A stretch of 64,000 nucleotides of DNA, taken from NCBI GenBank assembly GCA_963699835.1, contig CAVOVJ010000003.1:496001-560000 (forward strand), in the 5' to 3' direction. Each line of letters opens with the position of its first letter. The stretch's first letter is position 1. A program made the position numbers and the translations under genes. The stretch comes from BM003 sp963699835 (GTDB lineage Bacteria; Pseudomonadota; Gammaproteobacteria; Steroidobacterales; BM003). The notes under the pieces were generated by a model. The model was not told the DNA's origin and made no database searches. It saw only the letters and a list, made by a program, of their open reading frames with translations. Of this stretch, positions 15,846-23,289 are shown in pieces.

Positions 15846-17309
15846 TTGAAGGCAATATTGCGGTTTACCGGAGTCGCGGTGTTTGTATTGCTGGCCGTGA
15901 TCGTCGCCAATGCCGTGCGTCTCCAGTCACGCCAGATCGAGGCGGTTGAACCATCGCGATTCGAGGTCGATGCCGCTGCCGCCGCTGCCCGTCTGGCCGG
16001 CGCGCTGCGGTTTCCAAGCGTATCCGGGGCGGCCGGAACGCCAGTCGACGAAAACGCCTTGGCCGGCCTGATCGATTACATCGCGCAGACCTATCCGGCC
16101 ACGCAACGGATGTTGCGTCCCCGGACGATCGGCGATGGCAGTCTGCTATATGTGTGGAAAGGGAGCGATGGAACGCTGGACCCTGTTCTTCTTCTGGCGC
16201 ATCTCGATGTGGTGCCAGTCGCACCGGAGGAGGTGGCGGGCTGGACCCGACCGCCGTTCGCCGGGAGCATTGCCAACGGGCACATATGGGGCCGCGGCGC
16301 CATGGATGACAAGGCTAGCGCGTTTGCGATCCTCGAGGCGCTGGAATCATTACTGGATGGCGGCTACCGCCCGCGCCGCAGCATTTACATTGCGTTCGGC
16401 CATGATGAGGAAGTCGGCGGGCAAAACGGCGCCGCCCGGATCGCGCAGGAGATTTCCGCGCTCGGGGTGCATTTCGAGTTCGTACTTGACGAGGGGTTTT
16501 TCGTTACGGAGGGGCTGCTGCCCGGCGTCGTGGAGCCGGTGGCGCTGGTCGGTATCGCCGAGAAGGGAATCGTCAGTGTCGAACTCGATGTCAGGGCTGC
16601 GCCGGGGCATTCCTCGGTGCCTCCCCGGCAAACTGCGATAGGTATCCTCGCGGCGGCGCTGGCCCGGCTCGAGGACCATCCGATGGCCGCCAGTATCGAT
16701 GGTGTCACGGGTCAGATGCTGCGGTGGCTGGCCCCCGAAATGCCGTCGGTGCGGCGGCTCCTGTTTGCCAACCTGTGGCTGTTTGCACCGCTGGTTGAGG
16801 CGCAGATGGCGGCTTCGCCGCGCACCGATGCGTCCATTCGCACCTCTCAGGCAGTAACTACCGTCTCCGGCGGTCTCAAGGAGAACGTGTTGCCATCGCA
16901 GGCTCGGGCTGTCGTAAATTTCAGAATCCGGCCCGGCGACCGGATTGATGATGTCATCGATCATGTGCGCCGGGTGATTGGCGACGACCGGGTCTCGATC
17001 GCGATATTGCCGGGACTGAACAGCGAGGCTTCGCCGGTATCGTCAACCGAATCGGTAGCCTTTCGGGAAATTCATGCCACGATTCGCAAGGTATTCCCCG
17101 ATGCGATCGTTGCTCCGGCGCTGGTGCTGGGCGCCACCGATGCGCGCCATTTCGCCGCGGTCTCCACGGACGTCTACCGCTTTCTGCCGATTCGCCTCGG
17201 GCCTGCGGATGTCGCCCGGATCCACGGTGTGGATGAGAGAATATCGATCTCAAATTTCGCCGAGGCGATTCGCTTTTATCGCGAACTGCTGCTGCAATCG
17301 ACCCGTTAG
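15846..17309 (+). CDS. M20-family metallopeptidase with N-terminal membrane anchor
   Basis: A 487-residue zinc peptidase of the carboxypeptidase S/PM20D1 type. A hydrophobic N terminus (about residues 5-24) is an uncleaved anchor or signal peptide, putting the enzyme in the periplasm. Metal and catalytic signatures are complete: AHLDVVPV, GRGAMDDK, GHDEEVGG, a dimerisation-domain GHSSVP, and GATDARHF near the C terminus. Likely hydrolyses dipeptides or N-acyl amino acids. The start is TTG 15846 (read as M-K-A-I-L-R); no ATG or GTG is better placed. Confidence 0.88.
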   Translation: MKAILRFTGVAVFVLLAVIVANAVRLQSRQIEAVEPSRFEVDAAAAAARLAGALRFPSVSGAAGTPVDENALAGLIDYIAQTYPATQRMLRPRTIGDGSLLYVWKGSDGTLDPVLLLAHLDVVPVAPEEVAGWTRPPFAGSIANGHIWGRGAMDDKASAFAILEALESLLDGGYRPRRSIYIAFGHDEEVGGQNGAARIAQEISALGVHFEFVLDEGFFVTEGLLPGVVEPVALVGIAEKGIVSVELDVRAAPGHSSVPPRQTAIGILAAALARLEDHPMAASIDGVTGQMLRWLAPEMPSVRRLLFANLWLFAPLVEAQMAASPRTDASIRTSQAVTTVSGGLKENVLPSQARAVVNFRIRPGDRIDDVIDHVRRVIGDDRVSIAILPGLNSEASPVSSTESVAFREIHATIRKVFPDAIVAPALVLGATDARHFAAVSTDVYRFLPIRLGPADVARIHGVDERISISNFAEAIRFYRELLLQSTR

Positions 17310-17424
17310 GCTAGTGCGGCGGGTTGCCTGGACTTTGTTGCGGGTGCGACTTTTGCCGGGGGGTGTTGCCGTCCCGGTACGGGTAGAATGGCGCTCCAGG
17401 CGTTTGCCGGGATAATGCCCGACC

Positions 17425-18354
17425 ATGGGATTGAATCCGCTTCCTCACCTTCGCGGTGCTTTTACGATCAGCTTGTTTACGCTGAATGTCGTGTTTTGGT
17501 TCATTCCGATCATTTTCATCGGACTGGCCAAACTGCTGATACCAGTACAGGGATGGCGCGACCTGATGAGCCGCTGGCTCAGCACGCTCGGAGAGAACTG
17601 GATTTCATGCAATGGGCTCATTCTTGGGTTGACCCAGTCGATAACCTGGGATGTCGAAGGTAATACCAGCCTTGCGCGACGCGGCTGGTACCTGGTGATT
17701 TCCAATCATCAGTCCTGGGTCGACATTCTGGTGTTGCAAAAGGTTTTCAACCGCCGCATTCCATTTCTCAAGTTCTTCATCAAGCAACAACTCATCTGGG
17801 TGCCGTTTCTGGGTCTTGCCTGGTGGGCGATGGACATGCCGTTTATGCGGCGTTTCTCGCGCGAGTACCTTGCGAAGCACCCGGAGATGCGCGGCAAGGA
17901 TCTCGAAGCGACGCGCACGGCCTGCGAGAAATTCGAGCGTATCCCGACCTCGATCATCAACTTCGTCGAAGGCACCCGGGTAACGCCGGCCAAACAGCGT
18001 GAGCGTGAATCGCCCTATCGGCACCTGTTGCCACCACGCGCCGGCGGGATTGCGTTTGTGCTCGGTGCCATGGGCGACACGCTGCACGATTTGCTCGATG
18101 TATCGATTGTCTACCCCGGTGGCGCACCGAGCATGTGGGATCTGTGTTGCGGCAAACTGAGATGCGTGGTTGTTCGGATCAGCAGTCAGCCGATCGAACC
18201 CTGGTTGTTGCAGGGCGATTACCAGGACAATGACGGATTCAGACTCCGCTTCCAGCAGTGGCTGGCGCAAATGTGGTCGCAAAAAGACGGGCAGATTGAC
18301 GTAATTCTCGAGCAGGAAGGTAAGCGTCACCCGATGATCCGGCGGGTTTCATAA
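17425..18354 (+). CDS. Lysophospholipid acyltransferase, YihG/PlsC family
   Basis: Membrane acyltransferase of 309 residues that adds a fatty acyl group to a lysophospholipid. A hydrophobic segment (about residues 15-40) precedes the catalytic NHQSWVD (NHx4D motif, about residue 95), and the acyl-acceptor motif FVEGTR lies about 85 residues later, followed by a conserved PRAGGIAFVLGAM block. Overall it resembles E. coli YihG/YihG-like 1-acylglycerol-3-phosphate acyltransferases, which act in addition to the essential PlsC. Confidence 0.88.
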   Translation: MGLNPLPHLRGAFTISLFTLNVVFWFIPIIFIGLAKLLIPVQGWRDLMSRWLSTLGENWISCNGLILGLTQSITWDVEGNTSLARRGWYLVISNHQSWVDILVLQKVFNRRIPFLKFFIKQQLIWVPFLGLAWWAMDMPFMRRFSREYLAKHPEMRGKDLEATRTACEKFERIPTSIINFVEGTRVTPAKQRERESPYRHLLPPRAGGIAFVLGAMGDTLHDLLDVSIVYPGGAPSMWDLCCGKLRCVVVRISSQPIEPWLLQGDYQDNDGFRLRFQQWLAQMWSQKDGQIDVILEQEGKRHPMIRRVS

Positions 18355-18407
18355 CCCGGCGTTACCCGGCGCTCCGCAGCCCTGGGCTGCACAGCCTCAT
18401 GTTCGCT

Positions 18408-19565
18408 TCAGCCGCTGCGCCCGGGCAGCGTACCCATATGCTTGCTGATAATCGACAGCATGACCTCATCGGCGCCACCGCCGATGGAAGCCAGGCGCCC
18501 ATCGCGGAAGCGTCTGACAATGGGGTTCTCTTCCATGAAACCCATGCCGCCCCAGTACTGCAGGCAGGCGTCGTTGAGTTCGCGCGAGAGCCGCCCGGAT
18601 TTCAGTTTCGCCATCGAAGCCAGCATCGTCATGTCCTCGCCACCGCAATAACGTTCGACTGCATGCCAGGTAAGAGCGCGTAGCGATTCCAGCTCGGTCT
18701 GCAGTTCGGCGAGGCGAAAATGCACGACCTGGTGATCCAGCACCGGCTTGCCAAAAATTCTCCGTTCGCGGGTGTAAGCGATGGTCTCGTCGATCGAGTC
18801 CTGCATGAAAATGAGCGACGACAATGCGGCGTACATGCGCTCCTCCTGAAACTGGGCCATCTGGTAGGCGAAACCCATGCCTTCCTCGCCAATTCTGAAT
18901 CGCTGCGGAACCCGCACATTCTCGAAATGGATCTGTGCCGTGTCCGATGAGCGCATACCCAGTTTGTCCAGGGTTCTTGCCACGGTCACGCCCTTCGTGT
19001 TCATTGGCAGACAGATCAGCGATTTATTTCGATGCGCGGGGCCATCGCCGGTATTCGCCAGCAGACACATCCAGTCTGCCTGGGCACCGCTCGTCGTCCA
19101 CATCTTGCCCCCGTTAATCACATAGTCGCCGCCATCCTTGACGGCAGTCGTGGAGATGCTGGCAACGTCCGAGCCGGCACCCACTTCCGACACCCCGAGA
19201 CACGCGACTTTGTCACCGGCAATTGACGGGGCAAGAAACTCCTCACGCAGTTCGTTGGAGCCGAATTGCGCGAGCGCCGGTGTTGCCATTTCGGTCTGCA
19301 CGCCGATCGCCATGGGCACCGCGCCGCACTTGATCCGTCCCAAGGTTTCGCAGAACACCGCCGCATACGAATAGTCCAGGCCGAGGCCGCCATAGGCCTC
19401 CGGTTTATTGATGCCGAGAAATCCGAGTTCACCCATTTTCCGGAACAGTTCGTGGGCCGGGAAACGGCCCTCGCGTTCCCAGGCGTCAACCTGCGGGTTG
19501 ATCTCCCGGTCGATGAACTTCTCCAGTGAACGCCGCAATTCAGCATGTTCTTCGGTCAGTTGCAT
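18408..19565 (-). CDS. Acyl-CoA dehydrogenase, AtuD/citronellyl-CoA dehydrogenase-like
   Basis: 385-residue flavoprotein on the minus strand. Motifs: CLGVSEVGAGSDVASI, KMWTTSGAQADWMCLL, KLGMRSSDTAQIHFENV, FQEERMYAALSSL (candidate base Glu) and a C-terminal YWGGMGFMEENPIVRRFRDGR. The pattern, especially MGELGFLGINKPEAYGGLGLDYSY and CGAVPMAIGVQTEM, resembles AtuD-type enzymes of acyclic terpene catabolism, but no atu neighbours are present, so the substrate stays open. Confidence 0.88.
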   Translation of the reverse strand: MQLTEEHAELRRSLEKFIDREINPQVDAWEREGRFPAHELFRKMGELGFLGINKPEAYGGLGLDYSYAAVFCETLGRIKCGAVPMAIGVQTEMATPALAQFGSNELREEFLAPSIAGDKVACLGVSEVGAGSDVASISTTAVKDGGDYVINGGKMWTTSGAQADWMCLLANTGDGPAHRNKSLICLPMNTKGVTVARTLDKLGMRSSDTAQIHFENVRVPQRFRIGEEGMGFAYQMAQFQEERMYAALSSLIFMQDSIDETIAYTRERRIFGKPVLDHQVVHFRLAELQTELESLRALTWHAVERYCGGEDMTMLASMAKLKSGRLSRELNDACLQYWGGMGFMEENPIVRRFRDGRLASIGGGADEVMLSIISKHMGTLPGRSG

Positions 19566-19857
19566 AAGCGTGTGTTCCTGTTGTCGCCGTTCCGGCTCGC
19601 TAAAACTCGAATGCCCCTCGCGGGCGCTGCTACCGGCGCGGGGTTACCGCGAGCCGGTATGTCGCGTTTTCCCGACCCGTCGGCATCAATTGCACAACCC
19701 TAGAACGGATTAGGCACTGCATCAAGGCGGCCCGTCATCAGCGCTTGTCAACACGTCAGTGACCGGATGAGATCGTGTGGTCGCGGGCTCAGTGCACCTA
19801 CTTCACAGTTTTGAACATAAGCACTTGTGCGCGGCGCCGGTCTGGGAGATATTCGGG

Positions 19858-19945
19858 TCGCTGGACTGACAAGGGCAAACCTGCCGAGAGGCAGGGGCGC
19901 AAAGCCACCGATCCGGGGTTCCGGACAGCGGGGTTGCCAAAGCGA
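19858..19945 (+). ncRNA. Cyclic-di-GMP-I (GEMM-I) riboswitch
   Basis: The region matches the GEMM-I aptamer core closely: GGGCAAACC (19873-19881), a CTGCC-GAGA-GGCAG hairpin with GNRA tetraloop, then GGGGCGCAAAGCC (19893-19905), a second hairpin ATCCGGGGTTCCGGA with the AGCGGGGTTGCC strand that closes the fold. TCGCT at 19858-19862 pairs with AGCGA at 19941-19945 to form P1. About 35 bases later an AGGA site and ATG (19980) follow. The 292 bases upstream (19566-19857) hold no gene. It should place the downstream FAD oxidase under c-di-GMP control; ON or OFF cannot be told. Confidence 0.9.
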
Positions 19946-19979
19946 TGCACGTTATGACCTCCTCCAATCGCAGGAATGC

Positions 19980-20154
19980 AATGATGAATCCGGCGGCCCG
20001 GCGCAAAGCGCGACCGGAATCGCGGCATCACCCATTGGTTCCCGGCTTCCCCGTGTCCGAACGGTCCAGAATGTTCGTAGCCGAATATCACTATCCAGGG
20101 GACCCTGAATGGGAAGACAAGCAGAATCAATGCGGAATTGGGATGGCAGCATAA
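19980..20154 (+). CDS. Short ORF after the riboswitch; leader peptide or N terminus of the FAD oxidase
   Basis: ATGATG at 19980-19985, preceded by AGGA, opens a 57-codon frame ending at TAA 20154. It contains MFVAEYHYPGDPEWEDKQN shortly before the stop and overlaps the start of the FAD oxidase in another frame. Given the many single-base frameshifts in this window it may really be the first ~50 residues of the oxidase, joined by an indel near 20130. Alternatively it is a short leader peptide. I recognise no family. Confidence 0.3.
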
Positions 20155-21452
20155 CGAGCCGGCCGGCGGTGCGGGTCAGTCCCGCCAACGTCTCGGAACT
20201 CATCTCGGTTATCACCAACGGCAAAAAGTATCCGTCTCCGGTGCGCGCGGTCGGCGCATTCAGTGCGACGACCCGGTGCGCCGCGGCCGATGGCGGGACG
20301 GTGGTCGATATGGGGAAAATGAACCGGATTCTCGAATTCGGCGAGGGATATATTCGGGTCCAGGCCGGAGCGCGCCTGTACGAAGTAGCCCGCGAACTGC
20401 AAAGACGCGGGCTCGAGTTTGCGGCAAGCCCGGGGCCGTCGGTGATGAGCATGGGGAGCGCCGCCTGCGGCGCGACGCTGGCTCCGGCCATGCCCGGGCA
20501 GAGCGGGCAGCTGTCGTCCTATGCAGTGGCGATGAAGCTGGTTACGCCGGCCGGGGAAATTCTCGAAGTCGACAACGCCAAGCCTGAATTATTGCGTCTG
20601 TTGCGATGCAGCTACGGGCTGTTGGGTCTGGTCTACGAGATAACGCTGTTGGTAAGGCCGCAGCGTGCCTTGAAATTGCGTTTCGATCAGCTTCCACTGG
20701 ATACGGTCCTGCAGTTGCTGACCGCACTGGATTACAAAGCGGTATCGCTGGGTTTGCAGGTGTTCCCGTTTCGCAGGAGGGTTGCCGTTGAGCATCGCGG
20801 TGAACACGCTGCTGGGCGTGGCTCGCGCCGGCTGTTGTGGCGGTTGCAACGCTGGGCGCTGCAGCAATTGCAGCCGCATATCGGCGGATGGCTCGCCCGG
20901 ATACCGTTTCGGTCGGTTCGCTACAGCCTGATCGACGGGGTCAATCAGGCGCTGAATGCCGGGTTTGGCCGAGCGCTGTCCGGGGCGGGCATCACAACCG
21001 GCGATCGCATCGTGCGCTGGCCAGGCAACAAGCGGGTCAGGCAGACCGTGTGGGTATTCCCGGCCGTCAGCTTTGCCGACGTGCTCAGGCAGTACGTGGA
21101 TTTCTGCCGCGCTCATTTCGAAAGCTGTGGCTATCGGTGCAACCTGCCAACAGCCTGTGAATTGATTGCCGCGGATAACGAGTCTCTTTTGTCAGTGTCC
21201 TTTGACGGGCCGGTTTTTACCCTGGAGCCGCGGTCGACCGCCGATGAAGGCTGGAACGATTTCCTGGTCGATTTCAATGATTTTTGCAGCCGCCACGGGG
21301 GACGGCCGCTGTTCAATCAGACTCGTGGTTTGAGCCGCGACCAGGCGCGTCGTGCCTATGCCGGACGGCTCGACAATTTCTCCAAGTTGCGCAAGAGGGT
21401 CGATCCGCACGATCGTCTCCTCAACGCATTCTTCGACCAGATTCTCGCCTGA
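20109..21452 (+). CDS. FAD-binding oxidoreductase, sugar-lactone oxidase (FAD_binding_4) type
   Basis: 447 residues in the visible frame. The N-terminal PCMH-type FAD domain begins NWDGSITSRPAV and continues with PVRAVGAFSATTRCAAADGGTVVDM and GLEFAASPGPSVMSMGSAACGAT; the rest matches the catalytic half of L-gulono-/alditol-oxidase-like enzymes. The PSPVRAVGA...S strand contains no histidine for covalent flavin attachment at the usual place. It probably oxidises a sugar lactone or polyol. The start is uncertain: ATG 20109, ATG 20130, or upstream in another frame (see the preceding short ORF). A c-di-GMP riboswitch lies in its 5' leader. Confidence 0.8.
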   Translation: MGRQAESMRNWDGSITSRPAVRVSPANVSELISVITNGKKYPSPVRAVGAFSATTRCAAADGGTVVDMGKMNRILEFGEGYIRVQAGARLYEVARELQRRGLEFAASPGPSVMSMGSAACGATLAPAMPGQSGQLSSYAVAMKLVTPAGEILEVDNAKPELLRLLRCSYGLLGLVYEITLLVRPQRALKLRFDQLPLDTVLQLLTALDYKAVSLGLQVFPFRRRVAVEHRGEHAAGRGSRRLLWRLQRWALQQLQPHIGGWLARIPFRSVRYSLIDGVNQALNAGFGRALSGAGITTGDRIVRWPGNKRVRQTVWVFPAVSFADVLRQYVDFCRAHFESCGYRCNLPTACELIAADNESLLSVSFDGPVFTLEPRSTADEGWNDFLVDFNDFCSRHGGRPLFNQTRGLSRDQARRAYAGRLDNFSKLRKRVDPHDRLLNAFFDQILA

Positions 21453-21562
21453 CTCTGCGACTGGCGCGGCGAGTAAACGGTCGCGGCCGATTGCGAAATC
21501 CGCGACTAGCTGCGTTAATATTGAGGCCTCTTATGCCGCCTCGCCGAAATCCGGAGTCAGCC

Positions 21563-21769
21563 ATGGATGCAAGTCAACTCGAACGCGGATTGCTCGAGCT
21601 CGAATATCTCCTGGATCGCGCAATCGTGCTTGGCAGCGAGATTTGGTTCGAGACGTTCGCCTATCTTCTCGACCGGTTCATCGAATTGCTGCGGATCTTG
21701 TCCCGCCGCGTCGTCGCAGTGTTGCGGCGGGTACTACCCGCTACAAGTGGCGGCGTTGCCTACGCCTGA
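21563..21769 (+). CDS. Small helical protein of unknown function
   Basis: 68 residues from ATG 21563 with GGAG six bases upstream. The sequence is rich in Leu, Ile, Glu and Arg (LERGLLELEYLLDRAIVLG, then FIELLRILSRRVV), consistent with two amphipathic helices; there is no clear membrane span. The GIY-YIG gene begins five bases after its stop, so they are probably one transcription unit. No family recognised. Confidence 0.5.
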   Translation: MDASQLERGLLELEYLLDRAIVLGSEIWFETFAYLLDRFIELLRILSRRVVAVLRRVLPATSGGVAYA

Positions 21770-21774
21770 GCCCG

Positions 21775-22263
21775 GTGGTGGATTTGGCCGATTGCGCTGA
21801 ACTGACACGGGGGGCCTATATTTATCTGCTGCGCGGCCGCGCAAGCGACGAATATCGCTATGTGGGTCAGACCAGCGGCCCACGCCGCCGCTACCACGGT
21901 CATCGCGCCGCGGCGCGTTTATACCTCCGCCAGTTGCGCGTGCGCGTGCCGCGCGACGCGCGCGAAAATCAGCTGGAGCTGGATCTGCAGCTGCCCGCAA
22001 TGACTAATTTCGTCAACGTCCGGCCACCCAATGAGCCGACCCGGCTGGTTGAATGGCTGGCAAAACGCATGGAACACGCCGATGCGCTGGAAATGCGTGT
22101 TGTCGAGCGTGTTGCCTGCGGCGGTGTCTGCGAATGCTGGCCGGGCGGTCCATGTGGCCTGGTTGCCCGGCGCGAGACATTCTGGATTGACTATCTCGCG
22201 CGCCGCGGCCACCGATTATTCAACCAACAGCGACCCTTCTCGGATCCTCGGCCGTCGCGTTAG
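21775..22263 (+). CDS. GIY-YIG nuclease-fold protein
   Basis: 162 residues from GTG 21775 (GTG 21778 also possible). The GIY-YIG core is visible as GAYIYLLRGRASDEYRYVGQTSGPRRRYHGH, with the tyrosine pair, the Arg of the active-site helix and His following; a candidate catalytic Glu is in RRETFWIDYL. A Cys cluster (CGGVCECWPGGPC) near residues 115-128 may bind metal. Such stand-alone proteins are usually uncharacterised. It converges on the kinase gene, overlapping it by 44 bases at the 3' end. Confidence 0.72.
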   Translation: MVDLADCAELTRGAYIYLLRGRASDEYRYVGQTSGPRRRYHGHRAAARLYLRQLRVRVPRDARENQLELDLQLPAMTNFVNVRPPNEPTRLVEWLAKRMEHADALEMRVVERVACGGVCECWPGGPCGLVARRETFWIDYLARRGHRLFNQQRPFSDPRPSR

Positions 22264-23014
22264 CGCGGTCAGCGTAAAACTGGTTGGGTCCCGCACAAAC
22301 GACCGTGCCGCCATCGGAGCCGAGTGCGCCAACCTCGAAGTTGAAACGGCGGTCCGCGGCGAATCGAACGGCTCTGGCCTGTACCAGCCGCCCGCCTACG
22401 CGTTGCGCGTCGTCCCAGCTTATCCGCCTAAAGCGCCGCGGCGTGGTTGCCGCCACGGCGGGATCGGAGCTGAAAATACCGTCGACATCCTTGATCAGCC
22501 TGCACCGGTCGGCCTGCAGGCGTTCGGCGACGAACAGCGCGGTCAGGTCCGATCCGCCGCGACCGAGCAGCGCGGTCCGTCCGGTTGCATCGATACCGGT
22601 GAATACCGGTAAAACTACCGTAGCGGTAGCCAGGTTTTCGCGGATTGCAGCGGTCGCCAGCGCGTGGGGCCGTGCATGCATTGGCGTACCGCGAGTTACC
22701 AGTTCCGCGCTTTTGGCGTCCATTCTCTTTGCCGGATGCCCGCCCTGTTGCAGTGCCAGCGTCAGCAACAGGCTTGACTGGTGCTCGCCGCAGGCGAGCA
22801 GTTCCGCAAGCAACCCCTCGTCGTGCGTTGTGGCGACTACATTGGCGCGCGCCAGAAGCGCGTCGGTGTCGTCACCCAGCGCGGAAACGACCGCGACAAC
22901 CGCATGGCCGCGTTCGCGATGGCGCATGATCTCGGCAACGGCAATCAGGTAGTCCGAGGCTGTGCGCAGCACCGAGCTGGCGAATTTGAGTACCGTGATC
23001 GATTGCTGCGGCAT
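22220..23014 (-). CDS. Stand-alone aspartokinase-like amino acid kinase
   Basis: 264 residues covering only the amino acid kinase catalytic domain of aspartokinases: N-terminal VLKFASSVLRTASDYL (equivalent to the KFGGTSV substrate loop, but with A-S in place of G-G), SALGDDTDALL, VFTGIDATGRTALLGRGGSDLTA and IKDVDGIFSSDP (nucleotide site). The two C-terminal ACT regulatory domains of ordinary LysC/ThrA (another ~140 residues or more) are missing. It may be a feedback-insensitive kinase or have another substrate. Neighbouring genes give no pathway clue. Confidence 0.75.
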   Translation of the reverse strand: MPQQSITVLKFASSVLRTASDYLIAVAEIMRHRERGHAVVAVVSALGDDTDALLARANVVATTHDEGLLAELLACGEHQSSLLLTLALQQGGHPAKRMDAKSAELVTRGTPMHARPHALATAAIRENLATATVVLPVFTGIDATGRTALLGRGGSDLTALFVAERLQADRCRLIKDVDGIFSSDPAVAATTPRRFRRISWDDAQRVGGRLVQARAVRFAADRRFNFEVGALGSDGGTVVCAGPNQFYADRANATAEDPRRVAVG

Positions 23015-23289
23015 AGTTGGCTCCCGCGCGCGTTAAAAATGCGAAATCCTGCCGTCGGGCAGCGCGGATATGAAAGCATGGGCAGAAATGCGGGGCGTCA
23101 TACGATGGGTATGGTCGCTTTAGCCGTATTTCTCATGCGCCCGCAAGCTGACTCTCAAATCGGCGCGGACGCAAAGTCAGGACAGGGCATGAGCGCTGTC
23201 AACCGGTATCTGTTTGCAGGGCTACGCTGGCAGTTAATGGCGGCTACGGGTATGTTTTCCGCTCTGCCGATTGTGCCAGGAGCGAGAGC

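Noticed and set aside
14587..15855. 422-residue minus-strand open frame
   Set aside because: Lies antisense to an acyl-CoA dehydrogenase with all family motifs; the minus translation has none.
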